Assembly (NCBI GenBank): GCA_916700875.1
Contig: CAKAKS010000031.1
Span: 4,406,477 to 4,470,476 of the forward strand
Direction: 5' to 3'
DNA from: Sebastes aleutianus
Lineage: Eukaryota > Chordata > Actinopteri > Perciformes > Sebastidae
Length of the DNA stretch: 64,000 nucleotides
Of the stretch, positions 11,592 through 23,846 are shown one piece after another. A program made the translations under genes and the position numbers. Below the pieces are notes generated by a model, which was not told the DNA's origin, ran no database searches, and worked only from the letters and a program-made list of their open reading frames with translations. The stretch's first letter is position 1. Each line of letters starts with the position of its first letter.

Positions 11592-12178
11592 GTGCTGTCA
11601 AAGTTAACGCGATAATAACGCATTAACGCAAAAAGCCACTCATTTCTTTAACGCACTAACACAACTTGTGATGTTTTACCTCGTAGCAGGCTCAGTTTTA
11701 AAGCTAGAGTGAAGATACTGGCATCATATGAAACTACAAAACCTAATGAATCCATTGGCTAGTCAATAAAGAGGTTAAGTAACGCTCTAAACTTACGCTA
11801 CATTTTGGTGAGGGAAAAACTGACATGGCCATTTTCAAATAGGTCGCTTGACCTCTGACTTCAAGATATGTGAATGAAAATGGGTTCTATGGGTACCCAC
11901 GAGTCTACCTGTGAGGGTTTCTGGACAATATCTGTCATTGTTTTGTGTTGTTAATTGATTTCCAATAATAAATATATACATACTGTACATTTGTATAAAG
12001 CAAGCACTTTTGCTCACTCCCATGTTGATAAGAGTATTAAATACTTGCCAAATCTCCCTTTAAGGTACATTTTGAACAGATAAAAAAGATGTGGGATTAA
12101 TTTGCCATAAATCATGATTAACTATTGACAATCATGCGATTTATCGTGATTAAATATTTTAATTGGTTGACGTCCCTA
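11592..12178 (+). mobile_element. R3 repeat copy, internally deleted
   Basis: Begins GTGCTGTCAAAGTTAACGCG and ends TTAATTGGTTGACGTCCCTA. It shares GGTTCTATGGGTACCCACGA and CCTGTGAGGGTTTCTGGA with copies at 29866, 40970, 59685 and 62713. The segment between those two motifs (about 160 bp in other copies) is missing. An (ATT)n microsatellite follows at 12187-12243. Confidence 0.82.
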
Positions 12179-12185
12179 ACTAAGA

Positions 12186-12243
<58 letters not shown>

Positions 12244-12245
<2 letters not shown>

Positions 12246-13005
12246 ATTATTATTAATATTAGCTTTATTTTAATTTCAGCATTAGATTATTAAAAGCCCC
12301 CAAAATTACAAATTACATTAAAATTTTTGATAAATTACAATTGCTGGTCCAACAAGATGTATGCTCTCAGTAATAATGTCTTACTTCCGTTAGGTCACAT
12401 CACATAAACAAACTGGTAGTACAATACTGAAACTACCTTCACAGCTTTATATGAAAACCTAAAACATATTGGATTAAAAAAAAAAATACAAAATCAAAAT
12501 GGTTATAGACAAAATTTTATGAGGAAAGACTTGTCATAGCTTAATGCCCATCATGTGCTGTGTAAGATTTTTTTTTTTTTGCACTGTCTACAACGAGGTA
12601 CAGGTAGCAGAGGTGGGACTTCAACATCAAGCAAACAAATGCAGTCAGACAACCTTGTTGATTAAACTCTTGTTAACCCAGGCAGCACCATATTAGCCTA
12701 AAAAAAAGGCAAAAAATGTTTTTTAAAGTAGTTTTACATAACCACCAAGCACACTTGCATTTGATTTTGAAGAGAAAAGAGGCTCTAATATGAAAATGGC
12801 TGCATATTGTGCAGATGTCAGGGACAAGCTGGTGGATGCCCCCTCCCTTTAACAAAACGTCCCAAATGGTTCGCCGCCAATTTTTGTTTGGCTCGTCGCC
12901 TGATATCGCAGAACTGTTTCCTGTGATGGATAGCGGTTGTCTTACTGTATAAACCACAACAAAATAGTAAGCAAATGTGTTTCCCTCCTCTGAGAAAATC
13001 TAACA
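12244..13005. other. Unique intronic DNA
   Basis: No gene or repeat family recognised. Confidence 0.5.
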
Positions 13006-13009
13006 TTAC

Positions 13010-13617
13010 AGCAGCAGTAGGTAGAAATGGAGCAAATATGATTAAAAAAAAGTAATTTTTATGAAACAGTCAGTTCGTACGGAAAGGTAATCTGAAAAAA
13101 ATCATGTGCCTCTGTGTCCTCTGGAGTCCTCTGGTGCTCCTAACATCATCTGTAAGATTTCACATACCGGAAGAAAACAACCAGTTAGACGGTGTCTGGT
13201 GTCTGCAATCCAGCTTCCATCTATGAGAGCCACAAGTCATTCACTCGCGAACTCCGACCAAACGGTCAAACTAGGCAGCGCTGATCGAATATGAATCAAT
13301 ATTCTGTTACTGTAATGTCTATTTCTCTCCTCAAATGTTTTCAGAAACATCTTGTAGTGTACTGTTTAGCTGTAAAATGAGAACGTTTGTGACCCAGCAG
13401 CCATGTTGAGATCTGCTGAGGAAATACCAAGCACCGCCCACCAGCCGGAGCACAGCCAATAGAAACGCTTTCTCTCTGAAATGACCTGTGATCGGTCAAA
13501 GTCTCGCGTCACAGGCTTAATTGTTTAAAACCTGAAAATAGAGCCATGAGGAGGTTTTTATTATGTATTATGGAATTTTTGCGCAATGACGGCAAAAATG
13601 TGTTGCCTACTGAAGCT
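13010..13617 (-). mobile_element. R2 TTAA element, full-length, antisense
   Basis: Left end AGCAGCAGTAGGTAGAAATG, right end TGTTGCCTACTGAAGCT, then TTAA (13618-13621). 608 bp. It contains the complements of all R2 landmarks without interruption. Its right TTAA is also the left TTAA of the adjacent R1 copy. Confidence 0.82.
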
Positions 13618-13621
13618 TTAA

Positions 13622-14137
13622 AGGTCCCATATCTCAGGATCATACTTATATTTTGTGTTTCTACTAGAACATGTTTACATGCTGTAATGTTAAAAAACAA
13701 CTTTATTTTCCTCATACTGTCTGATTGAACATACCTGTATTTACCCTCTGTCTTAAACGCTCTGTTTTAGCGCATTTCTACGGAATTGTGACGAAATTGC
13801 AGCAGAATTGCTTTGCTAGGCAACTGCTTGGGTCCATGTGTACTTCCTGTCAGCTGATGACATTCACATACACTGCAACCTGGAATACACTGGGACACAT
13901 TTAGAATGTTTACGTTTAAATCTGTGTAAAGGGTCTAAATATTGTATATTTGTGACATCACAAATGGACAGAAATCCTGACGGCTTGTTTCAAATGCAGA
14001 GTTTCTGAATACGAGCTGTGTGTATTTCCCTGTGGATTGAGCGTTTCGATACTTTCACAGTATTTATATAGGACTTAAGCCTGCTTTAGAATAAAAACAA
14101 ACACAGAAAAATCTCACTTTTTTATAAAATAGGACCT
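13622..14137 (-). mobile_element. R1 TTAA element, antisense
   Basis: TTAA (13618-13621), then AGGTCCCATATCTC; right end TAAAATAGGACCT, then TTAA (14138-14141). 516 bp. Interior is the complement of the copies at 10153 and 22446. Confidence 0.86.
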
Positions 14138-14141
14138 TTAA

Positions 14142-15477
14142 GTTTGGTTGCTTATAGGATGTGCTAAATTCACATATAAATCAGTACAATGTAGTGATAT
14201 TGAAGAGTAAAACAGCATCTAACCGGACCAAAGTGTCATTTTGCAGCTACGTTTACATGCTGTTTAATGTGCTGCAGCTGAGCAGCTAATTAGCCATCTA
14301 GCCTGCAAACTGACATTAGCACTTTTCCCCTAGTGAATGTTTGTTTGGCTGCTCGTTCAGCAGGATAAGGTGCAGGACAAGACGTGTGTTCATGTCTGTG
14401 AGTTAGATAAGGAGACTATAGAGGGAAGCTAATGTGGTTGTTCTAAGTCTGTGGCTCTTGTGTTGTTAAGCAGGCTGCTGTCTAGATCAGTCTGCTCCGT
14501 CTATGATAGAACGCTGACGTTTGATTGGCTGTTTCGAAAACAAGGTATCCATCAGACAGATACGGGGACACTATTCCATCTAATGCACTACTACTAGGCG
14601 GGCGCCATCATGAAACTATAACGAATAGAATATAAATGTCTCCCTTTAAATGAAAATGTAAATAATTGTTGTATCTGCAGTATATCAAAACAACATTTAC
14701 GCTTTGTGAGGTTTTCGTGAGCATTATTTGATTAACTGTGTCAATATCAGACTACTAATGAGGCAACAGAACAGTGCGTGAACATCAGGGCAGCCAGCAG
14801 GACACATAACAATCAGTCTTTGATGACATCAGACATCTGTGCAGGCAGTAATGCCAAGCTTTCTCATTATAAACTCTGTCGTCTTTTCATCAGCGAGAAA
14901 TACAAACAATTGTTTGATTGTTATTGGACTCCTACAGGTTGCACATGCTGCGAAAGCTGCAACGGTTAGAATTTATAGAGTGCTATTAAGGTTTCACATA
15001 AAATTGGTCCCTATAAGGAGTGCAGATTTTATCACTAAATAAAATTCACTAGTGATCGAAATCAGTAATAACCGAAGTGTCAAACATAAGAGATGTGCTC
15101 TGAACAGCAGGGAGTATAGCTTTCTCTATGTGTCTTTTGTGTAGGCTGGATCCAATTGCTTGCCACTAAATGTGTGGGCTGATAGACTACGTGCATAGTG
15201 GCTGGTTGAATTTATCAAACCTTTCATCCCCGATACTCCACTCTGTCTCCCTGAGCCTTTGCACTGCTTAAGAGGTCTTAGCTACATGCGAACGTTAATC
15301 AAAACCAAGACATATCCCCACTGTGATGCTGGCGCCTTCAGCAGAATCTCAGCCTTGTTATTTACCTGAGAAACCTCCAATCCAGAAATACATTAATGTC
15401 CTCTGTCCCCCCTTGTGCATTAAAAAATGAACCCTGTGAAGACCGCATAAAAGTTAAAACAAAAGTAAAGAACAAAA
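14142..15477. other. Unique intronic DNA
   Basis: No supported feature. Confidence 0.5.
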
Positions 15478-15690
15478 TGGTAACACTTCATTTTACAGGT
15501 CCGCAAATGTCATGGTAACTCGGTGATAATAAGCAAGTAACCTATTTGAAATTTCTTTGGAATTGCTGCCAATTTACCCCAATATTTACCTCAAAATGTA
15601 TCGAAAATGACATTATTATAAACATGATTTAATAATTGTATGCTAAAATAGAATATAATGGTTAAAATAGGGCCCTTAGGCTTGATCGAT
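15478..15690 (+). repeat. R11 repeat fragment
   Basis: GGTAACACTTCATTTTACAG through TTTGAAATTTCTTTGGAATT to TTATTATAAACATGATTTAA, matching the left arm of the fold-back at 45351-45900. Confidence 0.65.
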
Positions 15691-17176
15691 GATGTGTCAT
15701 TCCTTTTTTTTGACCAATAGGCTTGCACATTGATGGAGAACCACCCTCCCACTCTACTGATTCGTGTAACGCAATATAGGTGCAGGCAAGCTACTGCTGA
15801 ATGCTGACAATAGGCTCGTTGGAGATGAGCCAGGCCTGCGCAGAATCGATCGCCGCGGAATGCATGGTTGTGTCCGACTTGTTCCCGACTTGCTCTGACG
15901 TCGTGCACAAGTGGGCAACGATAACCTCACAAGATCGAGGCGGCCGCAATTTTTAGAACTGCTCTCCACCGACTAAAAGACCCAGGGCATGATGGGAAAA
16001 GCCTGGCTGTCACCTGATCAAAGAGCTGATTGGCTCTTAGTTTCGACAACAAACACCACGTGTTGTAGAAAGTCCGAACTTTCTGTGTAATTGTAATATT
16101 TGACGCCAGATTGTAGGATATTAGTCTCATGTTGTGCAATGAAGGTTTCATCTGTTAACAAACATATTCTTGTTTGGTTGATAATAATAATAATATTAAT
16201 ATAGCACTTATCAAAACTAGTGCTCATTACAAAGGCAGACATAAAAATCCAATGACAGATACGCGCATATTTCCACATATATTTACAAACAAATATAAAT
16301 TATTCCCAACGTGGTCTGAAAACTACAAGTGGCCTACAGATCAGATCTAGCAGGATGTCACTTTTCCTGTGACTTCCTGTAAATTCTTTGAAGGCTGCTG
16401 GAAACAGCCGGAGACTATCCGACTTCACGGCATCTTTTTGCCACCACCCCCTGCTGCTGCTGCCGCCCGATCTCGTCTACTTTCCAGGCGAGCGCAGTTC
16501 ATCTCGAACGAGCCTAATGACCCTGCAGACCTATGTTGGTCGCAACATGCTGGTCATTTTAAACAATTATTGCCATGTAAAAAAAAAATTATTTATTTAT
16601 TTATTTATTATTTTTTAATTAATTTTGTTCAAACACTACAGTGTGCCTTGGATTATTTTTTTAGGGAGACTTGCATTTTGTACTTTTTTGCAACCATATT
16701 CCACCCATGCAATGAGCTCTTCACAAGATTGAAAAAAATAAAGAACAAATGTTACCAAAAGGTAATCAACACAAAACCGTCAACATACATTTGTTCTCTG
16801 ACCTTTGCCTCTTTTCATCGTCTTATGTGAAGTATGAGCTAAGCTATGGCAGCATGCAAGCATACATGTATACACACACACACACACACACACACAGACA
16901 AACCAACATTAGACCCACAGTACTGAACAAGCTGCCCTGGGGTTACGATGTAATGAGATCGTACAGTAGAGGGGGGTGGGGAGGGATTCCTGCTGTACAT
17001 CATTTATCTCCATGAATGTATTGCAGTTCTTATATTAAATAGGAAAAAAAGAAATCACAGAAGCCATTCAACATATGGGGTATTATCCATTTTTGCTGAT
17101 TCATAAATCATAATTCAGTTCCCTATTGTGCCAAAATCTGCATTCATCATCATTGACATTTCTTTCCCAGCTACAC
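15691..17176. other. CpG-rich segments and (CA)n in intron
   Basis: 15800-16010 and 16390-16520 are markedly more GC/CpG-rich than their surroundings and look like interspersed repeat pieces, but have no second copy here. A (CA)n lies at about 16872-16896. The 153-codon ORF at 16369-16830 ends in poly(T)/(TTTA) sequence and is not believed. Confidence 0.45.
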
Positions 17177-17514
17177 TTAAAGCTGCAGTCAGTAACTTTG
17201 AGCAAATATGACAAAAAAATTATTTATTTTTATGGAACTGTCAGTATATATCCTGACAGTATAGTGCATGAGATAGATAATCTCTGAAAAAGCATCTTCC
17301 TCTGCCTCCTTTCAGTGCTCCTAATGGCATTGGCAATATTTCAACACGCCCGAAGGAAAACAACCAATCAGCAGCTGTCGATCACTGCTCACAAAACTCG
17401 CAAACTCCGATCAAACTCTCAAACTAGGCAGCTATGATTAAATATAAATCAATAATCTCTCACTGTAATTTCTTGCCTCAAATGTTTTCAGAAACATATT
17501 TTGGTGTACTGTTT

Positions 17515-18064
17515 CAACACGTTCTCATCTCGTCTTGTCACATACTGACGCTTTGTCAGACCCCTCGGCGTCACTTTCAGGTTGCAGTAAACACGTGCTG
17601 TAGACCCCTCGGCGTCACATTTGCGCTCGCAGTAAGTATGTGCTTAATGTTGTGTATTAAACAAAAACGCTTGCCTATGTTTAGGCAACAAAACCACTCA
17701 GTTAGGTTTAGAAAAAACTACATTGTTGGGTTTTAAATTATTACGTTTGTACAGTAAAAATGTGACTTGAGGTTGTGAACACAGGACACGAACGAACAGC
17801 TGATTATAAAGTGAAAGTGAAACTTAATGCACGGGACACAAACAGCGGTCTCCTGGAGGAAAGCCTTGTGTTTGTTGGACCCATCCACCTCTCCTCCCAC
17901 CAACCCTGTGTGTCTCTTTCGCTTTTTAAACTACGTCACCACAGCACTTTCCCTGTCGTTGATGGGTTTACATTCTTGTTAATGGAAACGACTCATACTG
18001 CCGCTAAAGGGTGCCATGTGCGGAGGTATCGAACAGTGACGGCCGTGACAAAGCATAAGGGCTG
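17515..18064. mobile_element. R7 repeat with ACTGTTT target duplication
   Basis: Inserted in R2. ACTGTTT is present at 17508-17514 and again at 18065-18071, where R2 continues with TAGCTGTAAAATGAGAAAG. Interior shares GTTTAGGCAACAAAACCACT, AACAGCGGTCTCC and GACCCATCCACC with 4594-5196. Two near-identical CAGACCCCTCGGCGTCAC-type segments sit 45-50 bp apart at its start. Confidence 0.78.
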
Positions 18065-18514
18065 ACTGTTTAGCTGTAAAATGAGAAAGTTCACTCAGGC
18101 CGGTGGGCAGTGGGTGGTGCTTGGTTTTGGTTTAAGTGTTTTCAACAAAGCAGCCAGAGTCACACGGGACCATTAGGAGCACTAAGAGCAAGGAGGGTGA
18201 AAAGAGGAGATGTCACATGTTATCAATGCATCATATTTTTAGGGTACAACACATGTGCAGTAAAATCTGATGTGCATTCCAAACAAAAATACTATTCGAT
18301 AATCACTTGGAACAAGTCGATGATTTTTTCGAAAATCGCCGCATACCCTCGCTGATCTACAGCCGATTTACCTGCTGAAATTTACCCGATTTACAGAAAA
18401 GAGCCCAACTGAACGTGCCACACATTTTTTACCGGTAGTTACGTTACTACAGTGCCTGCGACGGTTAAAACAGGACGATAGTTGCATAAACTAGTAGATT
18501 TTTTTATAATTTAA

Positions 18515-19290
18515 AGGGACTGTTGCTTGTTAACAGCGACACCTGTGGCCGTTAAGTCAACGAAAGTCAGCGTCCTGTTGCTCGCGCTTGTGCTCGCTCT
18601 ACATAGACATGAACGAGCATCGCTCAAAACAGTGAGACGACACACAGCTAAAACCACAATATCACTCTATATTTCACCTGCGTGGCAGTAATGTTAGCTG
18701 ACCAGACGAAGGTCTCTCCATGAATCAATGCTGATCCTAGTGTTGGCTTTTCCTGCCTCAGCCTCCCGACCGCGGTCGGAGGGAACAGGGGAGACACCGG
18801 AGTTTTGGTCGGAGACAATAACGTTTCTCTCTGCGGAGCCCCGTCATTTCACAAGACACGGGAAACCTCTGTTGGTCTGGAGGAGCTGCAGCAGTTATTT
18901 CTGCGCAAACGTCCACTGTACCTTCACTAGATATTCTCAGAGCTAAACTAACTCTTCCGCAGTGTGTAGTGTGCGCGCATGCACGTGAGGTGGAGCGATA
19001 GAGCGAGAACGAGCGCGGTGTATGAGTGAAGGCAGGCAAACAGGCAGGCAGAGGAGCAGAGTACAGCAAAGACTCCGGCCCTGGAGACCAAAGCTACGGT
19101 CTCCCCCGCGTCCTCCGACTGCGGCTAACACTGTTTAACAGACGGGCTTTACTAGATAGAACTTTGTGGTTTTGGTGCTTCCGTGTAGTTTGTGTTGGAG
19201 TCTGAGTCTGAACAGCGTAGCAACACGCGAGCGAGCATGGGACACCGACCTGCAATGATTTATACGTGTAAGAAGTTACAAACAGTCCCT
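18515..19290. mobile_element. R6 TTAA element, CpG-rich
   Basis: TTAA (18511-18514), then AGGGACTGTTGCTTG; right end TTACAAACAGTCCCT, then TTAA (19291-19294). The outer 10 bp of the ends are perfectly inverted. 776 bp, many CpG, no coding motif. Only copy in the window. Confidence 0.83.
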
Positions 19291-19542
19291 TTAATGACTA
19301 TTCGAAAAATCGGATATCATGAATTATTAAGCCAAAATTAAGCCAATAGCAATCCACGACCGCAGCTGTGTGTCATACGCAAGAGCTCAAAACTGTGTTC
19401 CAGCCTCTTTCAATAGGCCTTGACTAAGAGGAGACGGAGGATTTTTTTTCACAGATTATCTGTCTCATGCACTACTGTCAGGATAAAGTGACAAATAAAA
19501 TAACTTTTTATCATATTTTGCTCAAAGTTACCGACTGCAGCT

Positions 19543-22441
19543 TGAACCACTGGGCTGCACAGCTCTGATGCCTTTTCCCACTTGCGTACCCATTTTTCCC
19601 TTCATTTAGTAATTCTTTAGCAGGAAAAAATAAATCATTTAATAATAGGGGACATGGTTCTCCACACAAATTGGACGTCAGCATGGTTCTAAAACAACAA
19701 CAAAAAAGGAATATAGTCAATATAAAAGAGAGGTCTCATCCCACTGTGAGCAATATCATACCTTGCTGATAGAAATAAATGGCATGCGGTTGTTTGTCTT
19801 TGTGTGGCTGAACCTGATTGCTGCGAGCAAGAACTCCAGCGGGGGAGCGAGGGGTCATTTAGGAATGAAAATAAGATACCCAATGGAGTGTTTTAATGGA
19901 AAGAAAATGTCAGTTTTACGAGCGAGTGCCTTCCCGTGGAAAAGTGTGATTATGCGGGGAGAAGTACGATTAGGAATCGACTCGGCGTGTATACGTGCTC
20001 GCATGCTATCACGGCTGCACGGGAGTGTGCATGTGTGCTGTATGTTCATTCATGCATGTGAAGTGTGCGAGTATGCATTCCTACTGGGGGGGGGAGTGTG
20101 CTCTCTACATCCCTCACAAGGTCACCTATCCATACTCTGATTTACACCAGCGCTCAATATGCATACTTCCTGATGATGCTGCAGTGCTGTGGGTGGTATA
20201 GCAGCACCACAGCCAGACTATTCCTTTTTCTCATGTCACAGTCCAGTCATGTGAGCCTCATGCAAAATATAAAAAAAGGGAAATTTAACGTGTACACAAT
20301 ATGACCCAGATTTTTTTTGTCGACTGCGAGAGCCAAGTTTGGAGCAGTTTACACCTAATTTGCATTCGCCACGAGCAAGCATGACAGATTTTTCTATGCA
20401 GCGTTGCGCACTTGAGAGTGCTACAGTTATAATTAGAGATGCCCCAAAGTTGATAATTGTCTCAGTATCATTTAAAAGAAATAAGTTATATAAAAAAATG
20501 GCTTTTACAGACACATTTAAAGAATGCTAATTTAAGTATTCATACAAGAAATGCTATAGATATAATCAAAGAAATGTGCCATTACACGTGTTCTTCAAAT
20601 ATGGTTGGTGACTGTAGCCACATGTAATGTGACATGAACAAGACAGGGAAAAAAAAAAGTCCTCAGAGATCTTCTACTATCGGGCTTCGAGAATAACCGA
20701 GGAGCACGTCTCTTCATTTCTATGTATCCAGAAATAGCAAGTCATTAAGAGAATGGCAGGTGATGGGCGTATTAGCAAGGCTCAGCAGAGGCAATGTGTA
20801 ACGAAGACAGTTCAACCTTACAGTATTCTTCCCTGTCCCGCTCACCCATCTTATCGCCTTCATCCCCTTGTTTTCCTCTTCTCACACATAGAGCTTCAAA
20901 CCACCTTTATATTCTCCTCTGCCTTTCAAGTTGAAATGCAACTCGGTGACTCGGTATAAAGTGAGGTTTATATCTCTGAGAAATACAGTACACTCCTCTC
21001 AGTGTTGGTTTGAAAAGCAGTAGTGAGGACACACTGCTCCCATGACAAGTTACAGGAACTATAGAAATAATGAGAGCTCCATATGCTGTGATATCTCTAA
21101 TGAACTTGGTGAAAAGTGGCTTTAATGCGCAACTGAGACAGTCGATGCTCATCCAAGGGTAATGCATTTCTCCTTCTCCATTCTTGCAGTGCTGCAGTGC
21201 TAATGTAAAGCTAATCATTATTAAATTTAGATATGGAGAGTCTTTTTGATTTCATTCCATATACATTAAAATACAAAGTTTTGAAAATAAAAAGAGTGCC
21301 TATTACTGAAATTCCTATTGATACATGGGGATACAGATATGTGCAAAACTGATATACAATCCCATAAAAAATGTTCTGATTTGGACATTGTCTGGGAAAA
21401 AAAACTGATAACAGCCTTTTATTTGATTGAAAATGACCTAATTCCCAATCACTCTAATTATGGCGCTAGGAAGTCTTATGACATTTATCTTGCAATTGAT
21501 GTGCTGAGAGGCCTACAATTATCCCAGCGCTTCAAGATAATGTAAGGCTATTTTGCAATTACTTTCCGCAAGAATATTTGCATCTCTTGATGTAATAATA
21601 GCATGCGTTTTCTCCGTCTTGAGCCGACCTTTGCCTCCCGTGTTGACTGCTTAAAGTTACAAACTCTCTGCATTTAAGGAATCGTCAAACTCCGGGATTC
21701 TAATGAGATTTTTAATTGGTGTTTAGCTACGAGCAGGTGCATCACAAAGGTCAACCATACAAGTGGGTAGGCCTGTATGCTAAAAAACACATGGGCAGCG
21801 CTGGCATCAGTTGTAAGATAAATACAGTATGCAGTATATGTTGTTTGCTACAGGTGCCTAATTAGAGTGGATTAACTAAGCTACTTCCAATCACATAAAA
21901 TGGCAAACATTTCTATACTAATTAAGGATATAATGAGAGCATTGCTTGAGAGAAATGTGTGATATGCTTGAGGTCCAAATACCTGGCATGCCTACTTCTA
22001 TTACTACTGATGATATATGTAACTGATGGAGACAAGCTCAAATAGGATTCATTTTAATATAAAAATAAATAAGCAATTCAATTGAGTCTCCAAAATAGAA
22101 TGGTGCAGGAATGATGTATTTTTGTAGGCCAACCAGGAAGTTAGCATCGCCCTGGGTTCCCTCGACAGAAAGACAATGGCATTTTTTCCATTTGGTTTTG
22201 GATTATTTCAGAAAATAAGCTCTGTGGTGAACACATGTTTATGATACTTACACGTCTTGTTCAGCAAGATAATCTTGAATGAACGCCACTTTTATGATTT
22301 TTGAAGTGTAAATGCAATCACTAGAAGTAAAAAGCTGATGATGATGACGTGATGGCGTTTAGTAGTCTCATTTAGCCACTTGTCAGCAACCGCCTTTTGT
22401 AAGACATATAAAGGCTTCAAAAATCAAGAGTCGGGTATTTA
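19543..22441. other. Unique intronic DNA
   Basis: 2.9 kb of AT-rich single-copy-looking sequence. Several ORFs of 60-125 codons overlap on both strands without family resemblance. No exon seen. Confidence 0.5.
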
Positions 22442-22445
22442 TTAA

Positions 22446-22951
22446 AGGTCCCATATTGTAAAAAGTGAGATTTTAATGTCATTTATATTATAAATCAGGT
22501 TTAAGTGCTTTATAAATACTGTTAAACTATCAAAACGCTCAATATACGGAGAAATACACACAGCCCGTATTCAGAAATTGTGCGTTTGAAACAAGCCGTT
22601 AGGATTTCTGTCCATTTGTGATGTCACAAATATACAATATTTAGATCATTACATGGTTTTAAACATAAACATTCTAAATGTGTCCCAGTTTATTTCCTGT
22701 TGCAGTGTATGTAAATAACATCAGCTGACAGGAAGTAAACATGGACCCAAGCTGTTGCCTAGCGACCCAACTCCGTTGCAATTCTGTTGAAATGCACTAA
22801 AACCGAGCGTTTCAGACAGTGGGTGAATACAGGTATATTCAGGCAGACAAAGGAAAATAAAAGTTTTTTTGAACATTACAGCATGTAAAAATGTTCTAGT
22901 AGAAACACAAAATACAAGTATTAACCTGAAAATTAGCACGATATGGGACCT
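22446..22951 (+). mobile_element. R1 TTAA element, intact
   Basis: TTAA (22442-22445), then AGGTCCCATATTGTAAAA; right end GATATGGGACCT, then TTAA (22952-22955). 506 bp, same orientation and layout as 10153-10664. Confidence 0.88.
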
Positions 22952-23132
22952 TTAATTTATTTAAGTTGTAGAAAAAAACGTTAAAATGTCTTAAACTTTT
23001 GTTAACCACAGACTTTATTTCAGGCATCTAACTAAAAACACAAAAAAAAAAACATTGACTTCCAGAATAGGGAAGCGGAAGTGCTAAAATGCTAACTCAT
23101 CTCCGGCTTTTAGAACTCATTCCTGTAGCACT

Positions 23133-23846
23133 CTATAGACTGTGTATAAAGATGAACGAAATGACAGCTCCCCAAAAGTGAAGCCAAATCCTCTGGATCG
23201 CTCCCTGGTGGCTGGTTGCAGTGTAGGTAATAAAGCCTGCCCCCTCCATATTAGCAGATGGGACATGGGCCAAACTAAAAAGTCAACGTACACGTCAAAT
23301 ACATTTTCCCCAAACATGATTTCTGTCATTTTAGGTAGTTCTTATCACGCCAATGTATGTTTAAGAGTTCATTTTTCCTGATAAGTTTGTAAGTTGAAAT
23401 AGTTATTTGATATAAAAACGGGGTGAGACTTCATGATTGAGGAGCCGGAGGCTTGGGAATTATACGAGAGAGGAGATGTAACTTTAACTGAGTCACGTAT
23501 AATAGAACATGTGTCAATTTAACCATACATGTAATTATAGAGATATTACTGTATAGTTAGTTGTTGTGTCTTTCTAGCCAAACAGCTACCGTGGTGCTAA
23601 CGTAGCAGCTAGGTGGCTCATGCTAGCAAGCTGCAGCCATGCTTGGCTCGTGATTGGTTCAGGTGGGTGTTTTGGGCTGGACATCGATACCACGGCTCCA
23701 GCCCCCCTGAGCACTACTGCACAGACTCTGGCTCCAAATGACACCAAAAACATGGCAGCTTTCATATCAGGGATAATTTGGCTTCACTTTTGTACAGTGT
23801 GAGGAAGTGGAGAGGCGTCGTCCATCTATATATATGTAGTCTATGG
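23133..23846. mobile_element. R8-type element with ATAGACT inverted ends
   Basis: Begins CTATAGACTGTGTATAAAGA and ends TCTATATATATGTAGTCTAT, an imperfect terminal inverted repeat. The interior (for example GTGAAGCCAAATCC) differs from the R8 copies at 27439 and 52598, which share only the terminal motif. No transposase. Confidence 0.6.

Larger units (their letters stand above)
17181..19542. mobile_element. R2-derived inverted composite with R7 and R6 nested
   Basis: Left end TTAA then AGCTGCAGTCAGTAACTTTG; right end CAAAGTTACCGACTGCAGCT then TGAA. About 130 bp inside each end are inverted copies of each other (shared TATCCTGACAGTA and GCATGAGA-AGATAATCT). The left part continues as antisense R2 to 17514 and resumes at 18065 after an R7 insertion. 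R6 sits at 18515-19290. Either a fold-back R2 or two opposed R2 copies. Confidence 0.68.

Noticed and set aside
16369..16830. 153-codon ORF on + strand
   Set aside because: Ends in low-complexity T/A-rich sequence, with no family motif or splice context and an overlapping ORF in another frame.
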